Source of the DNA: Nocardia arizonensis
GTDB lineage: Bacteria; Actinomycetota; Actinomycetes; Mycobacteriales; Mycobacteriaceae
Length of the DNA stretch: 33,561 nucleotides
Direction of reading: 5' to 3'
NCBI RefSeq assembly: GCF_001310275.1
Contig: NZ_LGYZ01000077.1
Location: 1 to 33,561 of the forward strand
Below are positions 1 through 8,896 of the stretch, piece by piece. The translations under genes were made by a program, and so were the position numbers. Position 1 is the first letter of the stretch, and each line of letters opens with the position of its first letter. The notes below the pieces were generated by a model. The model did no database searches. It had not been told where the DNA came from and saw only the letters and a list, made by a program, of their open reading frames with translations.

Positions 1-1534
1 CGACGGGCGCGTCACCGCCGTGGGCGGCGCGGAGATACTAGACCTGCGCGGCCCGCGCACCGAGGTGGTCGACCTCGACGGACGATGTCTGATGCCGGGA
101 TTCGTCGAGGCGCACGCTCATCCGACCCAGGATCAGATGCTCTACTCCGACACCGTGATCGACATCAGACCGGTCACCACCTGTCGCACCGCCGAGGACG
201 TGCACACCACGGTCGAGCGCGCGCTCGCCGCCGCGCCGTCGGGCGAACCGGTGCTCTTCTACGGTCTGGACCTGCTGTTGCAGCGGGGATTTCCCGAACC
301 GAATCGTGCGAGGCTGGACGAACTCGGACCGGATCGCGCCATCGTGGTCTGGCAGAATTCCGGCCATCTGGCCTGGGCGAACTCCGCGGCGCTGACGGGT
401 GCGGGGGTGCGATCCGACACACCAGACCCGGTCGGCGGCAGCTTCGAACGTGACGAGCACGGACTGCTGACCGGGCGGGTCTACGAGGCGCCCGCCGTAT
501 CGGCCGTGGTCGCGCCGATACTGGGCGCCGAACTCGGCACACCCGATCTGCTGGCGCGCAGGCACGCCGACCTGGCCGCGCGCGGAATCACCCTGTGCAG
601 CGATATGGCGTTCTCCGATCAGCTGCGTCCGGTCACCGCCGCGCTGTACCAGCAGGGGCGGGCCAAGGTGCGGATGCGGGTCTACGAGATGTCGACCGCC
701 GACGGTCTCACCTATTGCCCGCTCGACAACGGCGACGACATGTTCCGCCAGATCGGCATCAAACTCTGGGTGGACGGCTCGCCCTGGGTCGGCAATATCG
801 ACACCTCCTTCCCGTATCTGAACACCGCCGCCACCGCCGCGCTCGGACTCGGACACGATCACCGCGGGCAGGCGAATTACACCGCGGACGAACTGCATTC
901 GATCGTGCGCGCGTACTTTCCGCTCGGCTGGCAGATGGCCTGTCACGTGCACGGCGACCGCGGCGCGGACACCATCCTCGACGTCTACGAACGGGTGCTG
1001 ACCACCTTCCCGCGACCGGACCACCGTCTGCGCCTGGAACATTGCGGCGCCATGACACCCGAGCAGTTCCGGCGCGCCGCCGAACTCGGGGTGACGTGCA
1101 GCCTGTTCGTCGACCACCTGTACTACTGGGGTGACGTGCTGGTCGACGATCTGTTCGGACCCGAGCACGGCGCGCACTGGATGCGCGCGAAATCGGCCGT
1201 GGACACGGGTATGCGCATCTCCTTCCACAACGACAGCCCGGTGACCGAGGAGGAGCCGCTGCGCAACATGGCGGTGGCGATGAGCCGGACCTCGCGCACG
1301 GGCCGGGTGCTGGCCCCGGAGGAGTGCGTCACCATCGACCAGGCCATTCGCGCCCAGACCGTCGACGCCGCCTATCAGCTGTTCGCCGACCACCTCACCG
1401 GATCGATCACCCCCGGCAAGTACGCCGATCTCGTTGTCCTGGAACAGGACCCGTGCGCGGTGTCACCGGGGGAGCTGCCCGACGTCGGGGTGTGCGCGAC
1501 CTATCTCGGCGGCGTGCCGACGTTCACCGCATGA
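1..1534 (+). CDS. Amidohydrolase, YtcJ-like (5' end cut by window)
   Basis: Metal-dependent hydrolase of the amidohydrolase family 3 / YtcJ type, probably acting on an amide or N-acyl bond of a small molecule; the substrate cannot be told. The frame is open to the window edge. The residues before the first possible GTG (20) read DGRVTAV, which matches the usual N-terminal beta-sandwich of the family, so the true start lies upstream. Numbering from the GTG at 20, visible metal-site motifs are HAHP (His32, His34), CHVHGD (His309, His311), EHC (His341) and FHNDSP (His403, Asp405). The C-terminal GSITPGKYADLVVL strand closes the sandwich. The set is complete, so the enzyme looks active. The next gene starts 196 bases downstream with its own ribosome binding site. 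Family is secure; the specific reaction is unknown. Confidence 0.88.
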   Translation, partial: DGRVTAVGGAEILDLRGPRTEVVDLDGRCLMPGFVEAHAHPTQDQMLYSDTVIDIRPVTTCRTAEDVHTTVERALAAAPSGEPVLFYGLDLLLQRGFPEPNRARLDELGPDRAIVVWQNSGHLAWANSAALTGAGVRSDTPDPVGGSFERDEHGLLTGRVYEAPAVSAVVAPILGAELGTPDLLARRHADLAARGITLCSDMAFSDQLRPVTAALYQQGRAKVRMRVYEMSTADGLTYCPLDNGDDMFRQIGIKLWVDGSPWVGNIDTSFPYLNTAATAALGLGHDHRGQANYTADELHSIVRAYFPLGWQMACHVHGDRGADTILDVYERVLTTFPRPDHRLRLEHCGAMTPEQFRRAAELGVTCSLFVDHLYYWGDVLVDDLFGPEHGAHWMRAKSAVDTGMRISFHNDSPVTEEEPLRNMAVAMSRTSRTGRVLAPEECVTIDQAIRAQTVDAAYQLFADHLTGSITPGKYADLVVLEQDPCAVSPGELPDVGVCATYLGGVPTFTA

Positions 1535-1730
1535 GTTCCGAGCAGCGCGGCGGGCGAGAATCGCGGACACGGCGGCCTCGACCTGATGGGTGGCGAGGTC
1601 TCCCATCGGCCGACCGAGGCCGGGGAAGTGGTGCGGCAGCACGCTGCGCGGACCCCGGCGGCCCGCCGGAACGTCCGGCTGGACCAGACTGCGACCGAGC
1701 GAACGGGTTCCGGCGGCGAAAGGCACGACA

Positions 1731-2750
1731 GTGACCGACAATCGAATTCCAGCGGGTGACCGGCCCGGGGCGTGGTACGAGAACTGGTCCGAAGGGGCGG
1801 ACTCACCCTGGGCCGGACGCGGCGAACCCGAATCCGAGCACACCTATCCGACGCTGACCTACCGGGTCGACGGGCGCGTCGCGCGCATCACCTTCAACCG
1901 GCCCGACCACGGCAACTCCATCACGATGGACACTCCGCGCGATCTCGCCGACGCCGTGGAGCGCGCCGATCTCGACCCGCGCGTACACGTGATCGTGCTG
2001 TCCGGGCGCGGCAAGGGCTTCTGCGGCGGCTATGACCTGAGCATCTTCGCCGAACACGCCCTGACCGCGGGCGAGGGCGCCGAGGTCGCGGGCACCGCGG
2101 TGGATCCGGTGGCGCAGGGCCGCAACCACGATCCCCGCGCCACCTGGGACCCCATGCTCGACTACGCCATGATGAGCCGGTTCAATCGCGGATTCGCGAG
2201 TCTCATGCACGCGAACAAGCCCACGGTCGCCAAGCTGCACGGCTTCGCGGTCGCGGGCGGCAGCGATATCGCCCTGTTCGCCGACCAGATCATCTGCGCC
2301 GACGACACCAAGATCGGATATCCGCCCACCCGGGTCTGGGGGATTCCGGCCGCGGGCATGTGGGCCCACCGGCTCGGCGATCAGCGCGCCAAACGGCTGC
2401 TGTTCACCGGTGACTGCCTGACGGGCAGGCAGGCCGAGGAATGGGGACTGGCGGTGGAATCCTGTCCGGCCGCCGAACTCGACGAGCGGACCGAGGCGCT
2501 GGTGGCGCGCATCGCGCGAATGCCGGTCAACCAGCTCATGATGGCCAAGCTCGCGCTGAACTCGGCGTTGTCGGCCCAGGGGGTGGCCAACTCCGGCATG
2601 ATCGGCACCGTATTCGACGGCATCTCCCGTCACACCCGGGAGGGCTACGCCTTCAGGGCGCGCGCGGCGACCGTGGGATTCCGCGAGGCGGTGCGCGAAC
2701 GCGACGAACCCTTCGGCGACTACAAGAGACGGAGTACGGAGAGGTCCTGA
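1731..2750 (+). CDS. Crotonase (enoyl-CoA hydratase/isomerase) family protein
   Basis: A 339-residue crotonase-fold protein that should bind an acyl-CoA. GTG 1731 is chosen because GAAAGG lies 7 bases upstream; the frame is open further upstream but that translation is Arg/Pro-rich and unlike the family. The fold is shown by TFNRPDHGNSI, GRGKGFCGGYDLS (oxyanion-hole strand) and HGFAVAGGSDIALFAD. About 45 residues are inserted after the first CoA-binding motif, as in a longer actinobacterial subgroup. The position of the first catalytic Glu of rat enoyl-CoA hydratase is Asp179 here (GGSD). The second Glu position reads IGYPPT, with no acid. It may therefore be an isomerase, hydrolase or other crotonase chemistry rather than a standard hydratase. 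No clear partner gene; amidase follows after 68 bases. Confidence 0.85.
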   Translation: MTDNRIPAGDRPGAWYENWSEGADSPWAGRGEPESEHTYPTLTYRVDGRVARITFNRPDHGNSITMDTPRDLADAVERADLDPRVHVIVLSGRGKGFCGGYDLSIFAEHALTAGEGAEVAGTAVDPVAQGRNHDPRATWDPMLDYAMMSRFNRGFASLMHANKPTVAKLHGFAVAGGSDIALFADQIICADDTKIGYPPTRVWGIPAAGMWAHRLGDQRAKRLLFTGDCLTGRQAEEWGLAVESCPAAELDERTEALVARIARMPVNQLMMAKLALNSALSAQGVANSGMIGTVFDGISRHTREGYAFRARAATVGFREAVRERDEPFGDYKRRSTERS

Positions 2751-2818
2751 TATTTCCGCGCGGTGGTGGCGCGGCTGAGTAGGCTGACCGACATCGAGGA
2801 CGAAAAGGCGAGGTCCGG

Positions 2819-4225
2819 GTGGACATACACGAGATCGTCGGCGCGGGACTGGTGCAACAGCGCGATCTGCTCGACGCCGGAGCGCTCTCGGTCCGGGAGC
2901 TGATCGAGGCGACCCTGACCGGAATCGACGCGGCCGAGGAACTCGGCGCGTTCACCCGGGTACTGCGCGAACAGGCCCGCGCGGAGGCCGCCGATCGCGA
3001 CCGTGAGCGCGCCGAGGGCGCCGAACTCGGTCCGCTGCACGGTATCCCGGTCGCGATCAAGGACGAGATCGACGTGGCCGGTGTCGTCACCACTTTCGGC
3101 ACCCGCGCCAATCGCACACCCGCCGCGGCCGACGCCGAGGTGGTGCGGCGGCTGCGCGCGGCGGGCGCGGTCGTCGTCGGTAAGACCACCATGCCCGAAT
3201 TCGGGCTCTGGCCGTTCACCGAATCCAGCACCTTCGGCATGGCGCGCAATCCCTGGGATCTCGGACGCTCCACGGGCGGGTCGAGCGGCGGTTCGGCCGC
3301 GGCGGTGGCGGCCGGTCTGGTTCCGGTGGCGCTCGGCGGTGACGGTGGCGGTTCGATCCGGGTGCCCGCCGCATGCTGCGGGCTGTTCGGACTCAAACCG
3401 CAGCGCGGGCGGTCGCCGCTCGCACCGCACCCGCACCTGTGGTGGGCACTCGGTGTGGTCGGGCCGCTGACCCGGTCGGTGCGCGACAGCGCGATCGTCA
3501 ACGATGTCCTGCGCGGTCCGAGCGCGACGGACCGATTCACCGCGCCCGACCCGATCATGTCGTTCGAGGAGGCGGTGCAGCGGACCGACCGGAGTATGCG
3601 TATCGGCTACAGCCTCGCCGCGCCGGTGCCGACGGTGAAACCGCATGCCGAGCACGTGCGCGCGGTGCGCGAGACCGCCGACCTGCTGACCCGGCTCGGC
3701 CACACGGTCGAGGAGATCGACCCGGACTACCCGAATCCGTCGCCCGCGTTCTTCCCGCAGTTGTTCGGCGGTGTGCGTGCCGAGGCCGCGCAGGTGGAGG
3801 ATCCGCGCAAGCTGGAGCGGCGCACCCGCCAGACCCTGCGACTCGGTGTGTGGGCGAGACGCGGCGTGATCGAATGGGCGATCCGGCACGGTGAATCCCT
3901 CGCCCGCACCGTGAACCGCCTGTTCGTCGACCACGATCTGTTGCTGACCCCCACCCTCGCCATCCGCCCGCCGACCCTCGGTGTGCTCGACGGCGCGAAT
4001 ACCTTCCGCGCCCAACTGGCCTCGGTCCCGATGGTCGCCTACACCGGCATGTGGAACGTCACCGGCCACCCGGCGGCCTCCATCCCCGCAGGCATCGGCT
4101 CCGACGGCCTGCCGCTGGCGATCCAACTGGTCGGCCCCGAGAACGGTGAGACCACCATCCTGTCGGTTGTCGCCCAACTCGAACACGCTCGCCCGCCGGC
4201 GCGCGCGCCCTACCGCGCGCGCTGA
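2819..4225 (+). CDS. Amidase-signature family hydrolase
   Basis: A 468-residue cytosolic amidase of the Ser-cisSer-Lys class, hydrolysing a carboxamide (GatA-like fold). The whole triad is visible: Lys81 in PVAIKDEID, cis-Ser155 in GGSSGG and nucleophile Ser179 in GDGGGSIRVP. The 24-residue gap between the serines equals that of malonamidase E2. GTG 2819 is preceded by AAAGGCGAGG. TAGGCT at 2780-2785 fits a mycobacterial-type -10 box (TANNNT), so it may have its own promoter despite the short gap from the crotonase. There is no GatB or GatC next door and length matches stand-alone amidases, so a tRNA amidotransferase role is unlikely. Substrate unknown. A hairpin lies just after the stop. Confidence 0.9.
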   Translation: MDIHEIVGAGLVQQRDLLDAGALSVRELIEATLTGIDAAEELGAFTRVLREQARAEAADRDRERAEGAELGPLHGIPVAIKDEIDVAGVVTTFGTRANRTPAAADAEVVRRLRAAGAVVVGKTTMPEFGLWPFTESSTFGMARNPWDLGRSTGGSSGGSAAAVAAGLVPVALGGDGGGSIRVPAACCGLFGLKPQRGRSPLAPHPHLWWALGVVGPLTRSVRDSAIVNDVLRGPSATDRFTAPDPIMSFEEAVQRTDRSMRIGYSLAAPVPTVKPHAEHVRAVRETADLLTRLGHTVEEIDPDYPNPSPAFFPQLFGGVRAEAAQVEDPRKLERRTRQTLRLGVWARRGVIEWAIRHGESLARTVNRLFVDHDLLLTPTLAIRPPTLGVLDGANTFRAQLASVPMVAYTGMWNVTGHPAASIPAGIGSDGLPLAIQLVGPENGETTILSVVAQLEHARPPARAPYRAR

Positions 4226-4245
4226 GCCTCGCCTCGAGCGCCGCC

Positions 4246-4269
4246 CGCCCACCGGATATTCGGTGGGCG
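4246..4269 (+). terminator. Hairpin after the amidase gene
   Basis: Perfect 9-bp stem CGCCCACCG / CGGTGGGCG with a six-base GATATT loop, 21 bases after the amidase stop. There is no T-run, as is common in high-GC actinomycetes. It lies only 30 bases before the next start, so it separates the two transcripts if it works as a terminator. Confidence 0.5.
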
Positions 4270-4299
4270 CGCGGTCGCCGGCGTGGTAGGTATCGGGGC

Positions 4300-5151
4300 G
4301 TGACAGTGGAATCAGGTGTGTTCGCGGGGCACGATGTGGTCGCGCGGATCGAAGCCGCCGAACGCACGCTCATCGAGGAGGGCGCGGCGGCAGCGCGAGT
4401 ACGTGACCCGCGTGCGCCGGTGGTGATCGTGCCGATCGGCGGCGGCAGCGCGGTGTGGGCCGGGCCGGGTTCGCCGCTGACCAAGGTCGTCGGCGTCGGC
4501 ATGGACGGTGACCTCGATGACGGCGAACTGACCGCCGTGGAGCGGATCTTCGCCGAACGTCGGTCACCGCTCCAGTTCGAGGTCTCCACGGTCGCGGACC
4601 CGGCGGTCGTGACGCGGCTGACCCGGCGCGGTTACGTTCTCGTGGGTTTCGAGAACGTGCTCGGGCTGCGACTCGAGCCGGATCGTGCGGTGCGCGCCGA
4701 TGAAGTCGAGGTCATGCCGGTCGGATCCGATGATCTCGACACCTGGACGCGCGTGGTCGTCGACGGTTTCGCGGTCCCGGACACGCAAGGGGTCGCCTCG
4801 CACGAGGAGTTTCCCCGCGACGCCATCGAGCACGCCGAACGCGATATGGCCGCCACCACCGGCTTCGTCCCCGTGCTCGCCCGGATCGACGGCCTGCCCG
4901 CGGGCGGTGCGGGTTTGCGTCGCGACGACGGGATCGCCCAGCTGTGCGGCGCGGCCACCCTCCCGGCGTTCCGGCGTCGGGGGGTGCAGGCGGCGCTGCT
5001 GTCGTGGCGGCTGGCCGATGCCGCCGCGGCCGGATGCGATCTCGCGGTGGTCACCACACTGCCGGGGTCCAAGTCGCAGCAGAATGTGCAGAGGTTGGGT
5101 TTCCAATTGCTCTACGCCCGCGCGATCCTGGTCCGCCCGGCGCCGGACTGA
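4300..5151 (+). CDS. Two-lobed GNAT-family N-acetyltransferase
   Basis: A 283-residue protein with two GNAT-like lobes. The C-terminal lobe (about residues 130-283) holds the acetyl-CoA motif RRRGVQAALL (Q/RxxGxA) followed by the ADAAAAGCDLAVVTT helix-strand and the NVQRLGF motif. The N-terminal lobe (about 1-125) lacks a clear CoA motif, the usual picture of a tandem GNAT with one dead half. It should transfer an acetyl group to an amine of a small molecule or protein; the acceptor is unknown. GTG 4300 has no good Shine-Dalgarno sequence. TAGGTAT at 4287-4293 could be a -10 box that would place transcription start at or near the GTG, so the mRNA may be leaderless. No operon partner. Confidence 0.82.
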   Translation: MTVESGVFAGHDVVARIEAAERTLIEEGAAAARVRDPRAPVVIVPIGGGSAVWAGPGSPLTKVVGVGMDGDLDDGELTAVERIFAERRSPLQFEVSTVADPAVVTRLTRRGYVLVGFENVLGLRLEPDRAVRADEVEVMPVGSDDLDTWTRVVVDGFAVPDTQGVASHEEFPRDAIEHAERDMAATTGFVPVLARIDGLPAGGAGLRRDDGIAQLCGAATLPAFRRRGVQAALLSWRLADAAAAGCDLAVVTTLPGSKSQQNVQRLGFQLLYARAILVRPAPD

Positions 5152-5236
5152 TCCGCTGAGCGTCAGCACCTCGGTCGCGCGAAGCGGGCCGCCCGGAATC
5201 CGCGTCTCGCGCGAGCGGACATGCAATCGCGGAAAT

Positions 5237-5252
5237 CGTGATGCGGATCACG
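5237..5252 (+). promoter_or_regulatory. CRP/GlxR-like palindrome upstream of MFS gene
   Basis: CGTGATGCGGATCACG is a perfect palindrome with the half-site layout GTGA-N6-TCAC, which is that of CRP-family regulators (GlxR of Corynebacterium, Crp of Mycobacterium). It ends 96 bases before the MFS start. TAGCCT at 5262-5267 fits a -10 box, so the palindrome would overlap the -35 region and could act as an operator. Visible: the palindrome and spacing. Inferred: the protein that binds. Confidence 0.45.
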
Positions 5253-5348
5253 TCGAATATGTAGCCTGTTCCCACCCGGACTCTCGGATCTCGGATCGCG
5301 CTGGTGGTGATCCGTACGAGATGTCTTGGGCAGAAAGGCATTTCGAAC

Positions 5349-7289
5349 ATGACAACGACGTCGAACAGCGATCCGCAGGTCGCGCCAACCTTGCTCACCG
5401 GTCTGTGGCAGCGAAAGCTTCCGCACTATCCCGACACCCCCGCACGGTCCTGGTATCTGGGTGTCGTGGTCGTGGCCTCGATCGCGCTGTACTACCAGCT
5501 GTTCGTGACCGGCGCGGTCGGCAACGAGCTGATCGCGTACTTCGACCTGTCGTTCAGCTATTTCGTCTGGATCTTCATCATCGGCGCGGCCTTCGGCGCG
5601 GCGGCCTCGGTACTGGCGGGCGTGCTCGACCGGTGGGGGCGGGCCAATATCGTCGCCTACGGAGTGGTGATCTGCTCGCTGCTGACCCTGTTCGCGGTGC
5701 CCGCGACCACGACCAAAGAGGCATATCTGCTGGTCTACGTGCTGATCAGCATTGTCGAGGGCGCGGTGCTGGTCGCCACGCCCGCGCTGATCCGCGACTT
5801 CTCCCCGCAATTGGGCCGGGCTTCGGCGATGGGATTCTGGACGCTCGGGCCGGTGATCGGCGCGTTGGTGACCACCGCGGTGTCCACCCGGACGCTCGAC
5901 ACGCATACCGACTGGCAGTTCCACTATCGGCTGTGCGGGACGATCAGTCTGGTCATCTCGGTGGTCGCGCTGGTCGGCGTGCGTGAGCTGAGTCCGCGGT
6001 TGCGCGATCAGATCATGGTGTCGCTGCGCGACCGCGCGCTGGTCGAGGCGCGGGCGCGCGGTCTGGACGTGCGGAAGCTGGAACGCGATCAGTGGAAACA
6101 GATGCTGCACCTCGACATCGTCGGTTCGGCTCTCGGCATCAGCCTGTTCCTGGCGTTCTTCTACACCATCGTGTCGTTCCTTCCGGTGTACATGGCCACG
6201 AATTTCGGCTTCAGCCCGGCCCAGGCCAACGCGCTTGGCAACTGGTACTGGGGCGCGAACGCATTGGCCCTTGTGTTGGCGGGCATCGCGTCGGACTACC
6301 TGAAGGTGCGCAAACCGTTCATGATCGTCGGCGCGGGCGTCAGCATCATCGGCATGCTGGTGTTCATCGGCTACACCGACGAACCCGGCACCGGGTACTA
6401 CACCTTCGCGTGGGTCTTCGTGATCATCGCCGTTGGCACCGGCATCGCCTACTCCACCTGGATGGCGAGCTTCACCGAGACGGTGGAGGCCCGCAATCCG
6501 GCCGCGACCGCGGTGGGCCTGGCGGTCTGGGGCGGCACGCTGCGCGGTGTCGTCACCATCGTGCTGTTCGGGCTGCTCGTCGTGGTGAACGCGGCGGGCC
6601 CGCTGGTGAACTACGGTCCGCGGCTGGCCGAGATCCAAAGCGAGCACGGCGCCGAACTCGCCACCGTCCGGACCGTCGGCACCGAGACCTTGACGGCGCT
6701 GCAACGCGATCCCGGCGACCAGGCCGCGCAGCTGGCCGCATTGACAGCGCTGACCGGCGCCTCGGCGGCCGACATCAGGACCACGATGGCGTTGAACGCG
6801 AAATATCCGCAGGAATTGCAGACCTTGCAGGCCATCGAACCCGCCACGCAGGCGGCACTGGCCGCGAATCCCGCCGACGCGAACGCCGGACTCGCCGCGA
6901 TCGGACAGGTCTCGCGCAAGTTCGGGATACCCGTGGACCAGGCCATCGCCCGGCTGACCGCGACGCAGCAGGTGCCGCGCGAGGAACTGACGGTGGCGGC
7001 GAGGGTCGGCCCGAAACTCGCCGACGCCTCCGCGCGGTTGCAGGCGGTCGGCGGCATTCCGGCCGACGATGCCGCCTACCTCGCCGCGCACGGCGCCGAC
7101 GTGCAGCAGGCGCGCCAGGATTCGCCGGAGCAGTGGGAGCGCTGGTGGTGGATCTGCCTGCTCGCTCAGCTGGCCTTCGTGCCGTTCGTATTCGTCATGG
7201 CCGGGTACTGGAGCCCCCGAAAGGCGGCCGCGGCGGCCAGGGAACACGACGAATTGGTCCAGCGGGAACTCGCCACGCTGACGCCATAA
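5349..7289 (+). CDS. MFS transporter with long extracytoplasmic insertion
   Basis: A 646-residue inner-membrane transporter of the major facilitator superfamily. ATG 5349 is chosen for AGAAAGG ten bases upstream; an in-frame earlier start (5304) lacks support. Motif A is seen as GVLDRWGRAN between TM2 and TM3, and about 11 hydrophobic segments follow to residue 416. The chain then leaves the membrane for about 180 residues (roughly 418-597), Ala/Thr/Gln-rich and mostly helical, with repeated short helices such as QLAALTALTGASAADI. It re-enters at WWWICLLAQLAFVPFVFVM (about 599-617). By topology this domain sits between TM11 and TM12 on the outer face. Normal MFS proteins have only a short loop there. 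Substrate cannot be predicted. A CRP-type palindrome lies in its promoter region. Confidence 0.85.
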   Translation: MTTTSNSDPQVAPTLLTGLWQRKLPHYPDTPARSWYLGVVVVASIALYYQLFVTGAVGNELIAYFDLSFSYFVWIFIIGAAFGAAASVLAGVLDRWGRANIVAYGVVICSLLTLFAVPATTTKEAYLLVYVLISIVEGAVLVATPALIRDFSPQLGRASAMGFWTLGPVIGALVTTAVSTRTLDTHTDWQFHYRLCGTISLVISVVALVGVRELSPRLRDQIMVSLRDRALVEARARGLDVRKLERDQWKQMLHLDIVGSALGISLFLAFFYTIVSFLPVYMATNFGFSPAQANALGNWYWGANALALVLAGIASDYLKVRKPFMIVGAGVSIIGMLVFIGYTDEPGTGYYTFAWVFVIIAVGTGIAYSTWMASFTETVEARNPAATAVGLAVWGGTLRGVVTIVLFGLLVVVNAAGPLVNYGPRLAEIQSEHGAELATVRTVGTETLTALQRDPGDQAAQLAALTALTGASAADIRTTMALNAKYPQELQTLQAIEPATQAALAANPADANAGLAAIGQVSRKFGIPVDQAIARLTATQQVPREELTVAARVGPKLADASARLQAVGGIPADDAAYLAAHGADVQQARQDSPEQWERWWWICLLAQLAFVPFVFVMAGYWSPRKAAAAAREHDELVQRELATLTP

Positions 7290-7335
7290 CGAGAACGTGC
7301 TGGTCCTTGTGCCGCGGAGATGCCACCCTTAAGCG

Positions 7336-8865
7336 GTGACACTTCCTCCGGATAATTCGTCGAGCGCCGAGCCGACGAGCGACAAGCTGGACGCACGGGT
7401 CTTCAAGATCGCCGGTGTCGTCGTGCTCGGCGCGATCATGTCGATACTCGACATCACCGTGGTCACGGTCGCGATCCCGACCTTCCAGGTCGAATTCGAG
7501 ACCAGCTACGCCATAGCCGCGTGGTCGATGACCGGCTACACGTTGGCGCTGGCGACCGTCATCCCGCTGACGGGATGGGCGGCCGACCGGTTCGGCACCA
7601 AACGCCTGTACATCATGGCGCTGACGTTCTTCGTGCTCGGCTCGCTGCTGTGCAGTACGGCGTGGAACATCGAGTCGCTCATCGCCTTCCGTGTCATCCA
7701 GGGACTCGGCGGCGGCATGTTGATGCCGCTCGGCATGACGATCATGACCCACGCGGCGGGGCCGCAGCGCGTCGGACGCGTGATGGCGGTCCTCGGCGTG
7801 CCGATGCTGCTCGGGCCGATCGGCGGCCCGATCCTGGGCGGGTGGCTGATCGATGCCTTCAGCTGGCACTGGATCTTCCTCATCAACCTGCCCATCGGCC
7901 TGCTTGCCCTGGTGTTGGCCGTCATCGTGTTGCCTTCGGACCGCCCGGAACCGTCGGAATCCTTCGACTTCCTCGGCATGCTGCTGGCCTCGCCCGGACT
8001 GGCGCTGTTCCTGTTCGGCGTCTCCTCGATCCCGGGGGAGGGCACGGTGCTCGCCGGCAGGGTGCTGATCCCGGCCGCGATCGGCGTGGTGCTGCTGGCG
8101 CTGTTCGTGCTGCACGCGCTGCGCACCGAACATCCGCTCATCGACCTGCACCTGTTCGGCAACCGGGCGCTGCGCTTCGCGGTGCTCACCATGGTGCTGT
8201 TCGCGATCGCGTTCTTCGGCGCGGCACTGCTGTTGCCCAGCTATCTCCAGCAGGTGCGCGGTGAGACCGCGTTCGCGGCCGGTCTGCTGATCGCACCGCA
8301 GGGGCTGGGCGCGATGATCACCATGCCGATCGCGGGCCGTCTGGTCGACAAGATCGGCCCCGGTCGCATCGTGCTGGTCGGTATCAGCCTGCTCACCGTT
8401 GGCATGCTGGCCTTCACCCGGCTCGCCGCCGACACGCCGTACCAGTTCCTGATGATCGCGCTGCTGGTCCAGGGCTTCGGCATGGGCTGCACGATGATGC
8501 CGATAATGACCGCGGCGATCCAGACGCTGACCCACGCGCAGGTGGCCCGCGGTACCACGCTGATGAATATCGTCAACCAGACCGCGGGCTCGATCGGCAC
8601 CGCGACCATCTCGGTCGTGCTGACCAATCTGCTGAAGAATCAGCCGCTGGCCGGACCGGCCATCGCCTCGCGTTCGACGCAGACCGGATTGCCGCCCGAG
8701 GCGGTTTCCACCGGTCTCGACCAAGCCGCCTCGGCATTCGGCCACACCTACATCGTGGCGGCGGTGCTGGTCGCGCTGACGTTCATCCCGGCGTCGTTCC
8801 TGCCGCGGACGAAACCGAAGAACCCGGAACTCGTCGCCGACACCTCCACCGCGATCGCAGGGTGA
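7336..8865 (+). CDS. MFS drug exporter, DHA2 (EmrB/QacA) type
   Basis: A 509-residue, about 14-TM drug/proton antiporter. Diagnostic motifs are LDITVVTVAIP in TM1, GWAADRFGTKR (motif A) in the TM2-3 loop, and GLGGGMLMPLGM with GPIGGPILGGWL (motif C, antiporter signature) in TM5. The GTG at 7336 is 46 bases after the preceding transporter and has only a weak ribosome binding site. It probably exports a hydrophobic toxic compound; no adjacent TetR or MarR regulator is seen in the window. Two strong hairpins lie just after the stop, closing the unit. Possible co-transcription with the preceding MFS gene is suggested by spacing alone. Confidence 0.9.
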   Translation: MTLPPDNSSSAEPTSDKLDARVFKIAGVVVLGAIMSILDITVVTVAIPTFQVEFETSYAIAAWSMTGYTLALATVIPLTGWAADRFGTKRLYIMALTFFVLGSLLCSTAWNIESLIAFRVIQGLGGGMLMPLGMTIMTHAAGPQRVGRVMAVLGVPMLLGPIGGPILGGWLIDAFSWHWIFLINLPIGLLALVLAVIVLPSDRPEPSESFDFLGMLLASPGLALFLFGVSSIPGEGTVLAGRVLIPAAIGVVLLALFVLHALRTEHPLIDLHLFGNRALRFAVLTMVLFAIAFFGAALLLPSYLQQVRGETAFAAGLLIAPQGLGAMITMPIAGRLVDKIGPGRIVLVGISLLTVGMLAFTRLAADTPYQFLMIALLVQGFGMGCTMMPIMTAAIQTLTHAQVARGTTLMNIVNQTAGSIGTATISVVLTNLLKNQPLAGPAIASRSTQTGLPPEAVSTGLDQAASAFGHTYIVAAVLVALTFIPASFLPRTKPKNPELVADTSTAIAG

Positions 8866-8872
8866 ATTGTCG

Positions 8873-8891
8873 GCCGCGACTCCGTCGCGGC
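8873..8891 (+). terminator. First hairpin after DHA2 exporter
   Basis: Perfect 8-bp stem GCCGCGAC / GTCGCGGC with a three-base TCC loop, eight bases after the exporter stop codon. Without a T-run it may be an intrinsic GC-type terminator or an RNA-protecting hairpin. Confidence 0.45.
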
Positions 8892-8896
8892 GGATT

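Noticed and set aside
1535..1730. Possible small gene between the amidohydrolase and the crotonase
   Set aside because: Open frames here are continuations of shadow frames from both sides; nothing with a start and ribosome site of its own.
2720..4252. Open frame of 510 codons on the minus strand
   Set aside because: Antisense to the amidase, whose catalytic triad is intact on the plus strand.
5163..7247. Open frame of 694 codons on the minus strand
   Set aside because: Antisense to the MFS transporter; translation is Arg/Gln/His-rich low complexity with no recognisable motif.
7195..8745. Open frame of 516 codons on the minus strand
   Set aside because: Antisense to the DHA2 exporter; highly charged and repetitive, no domain.
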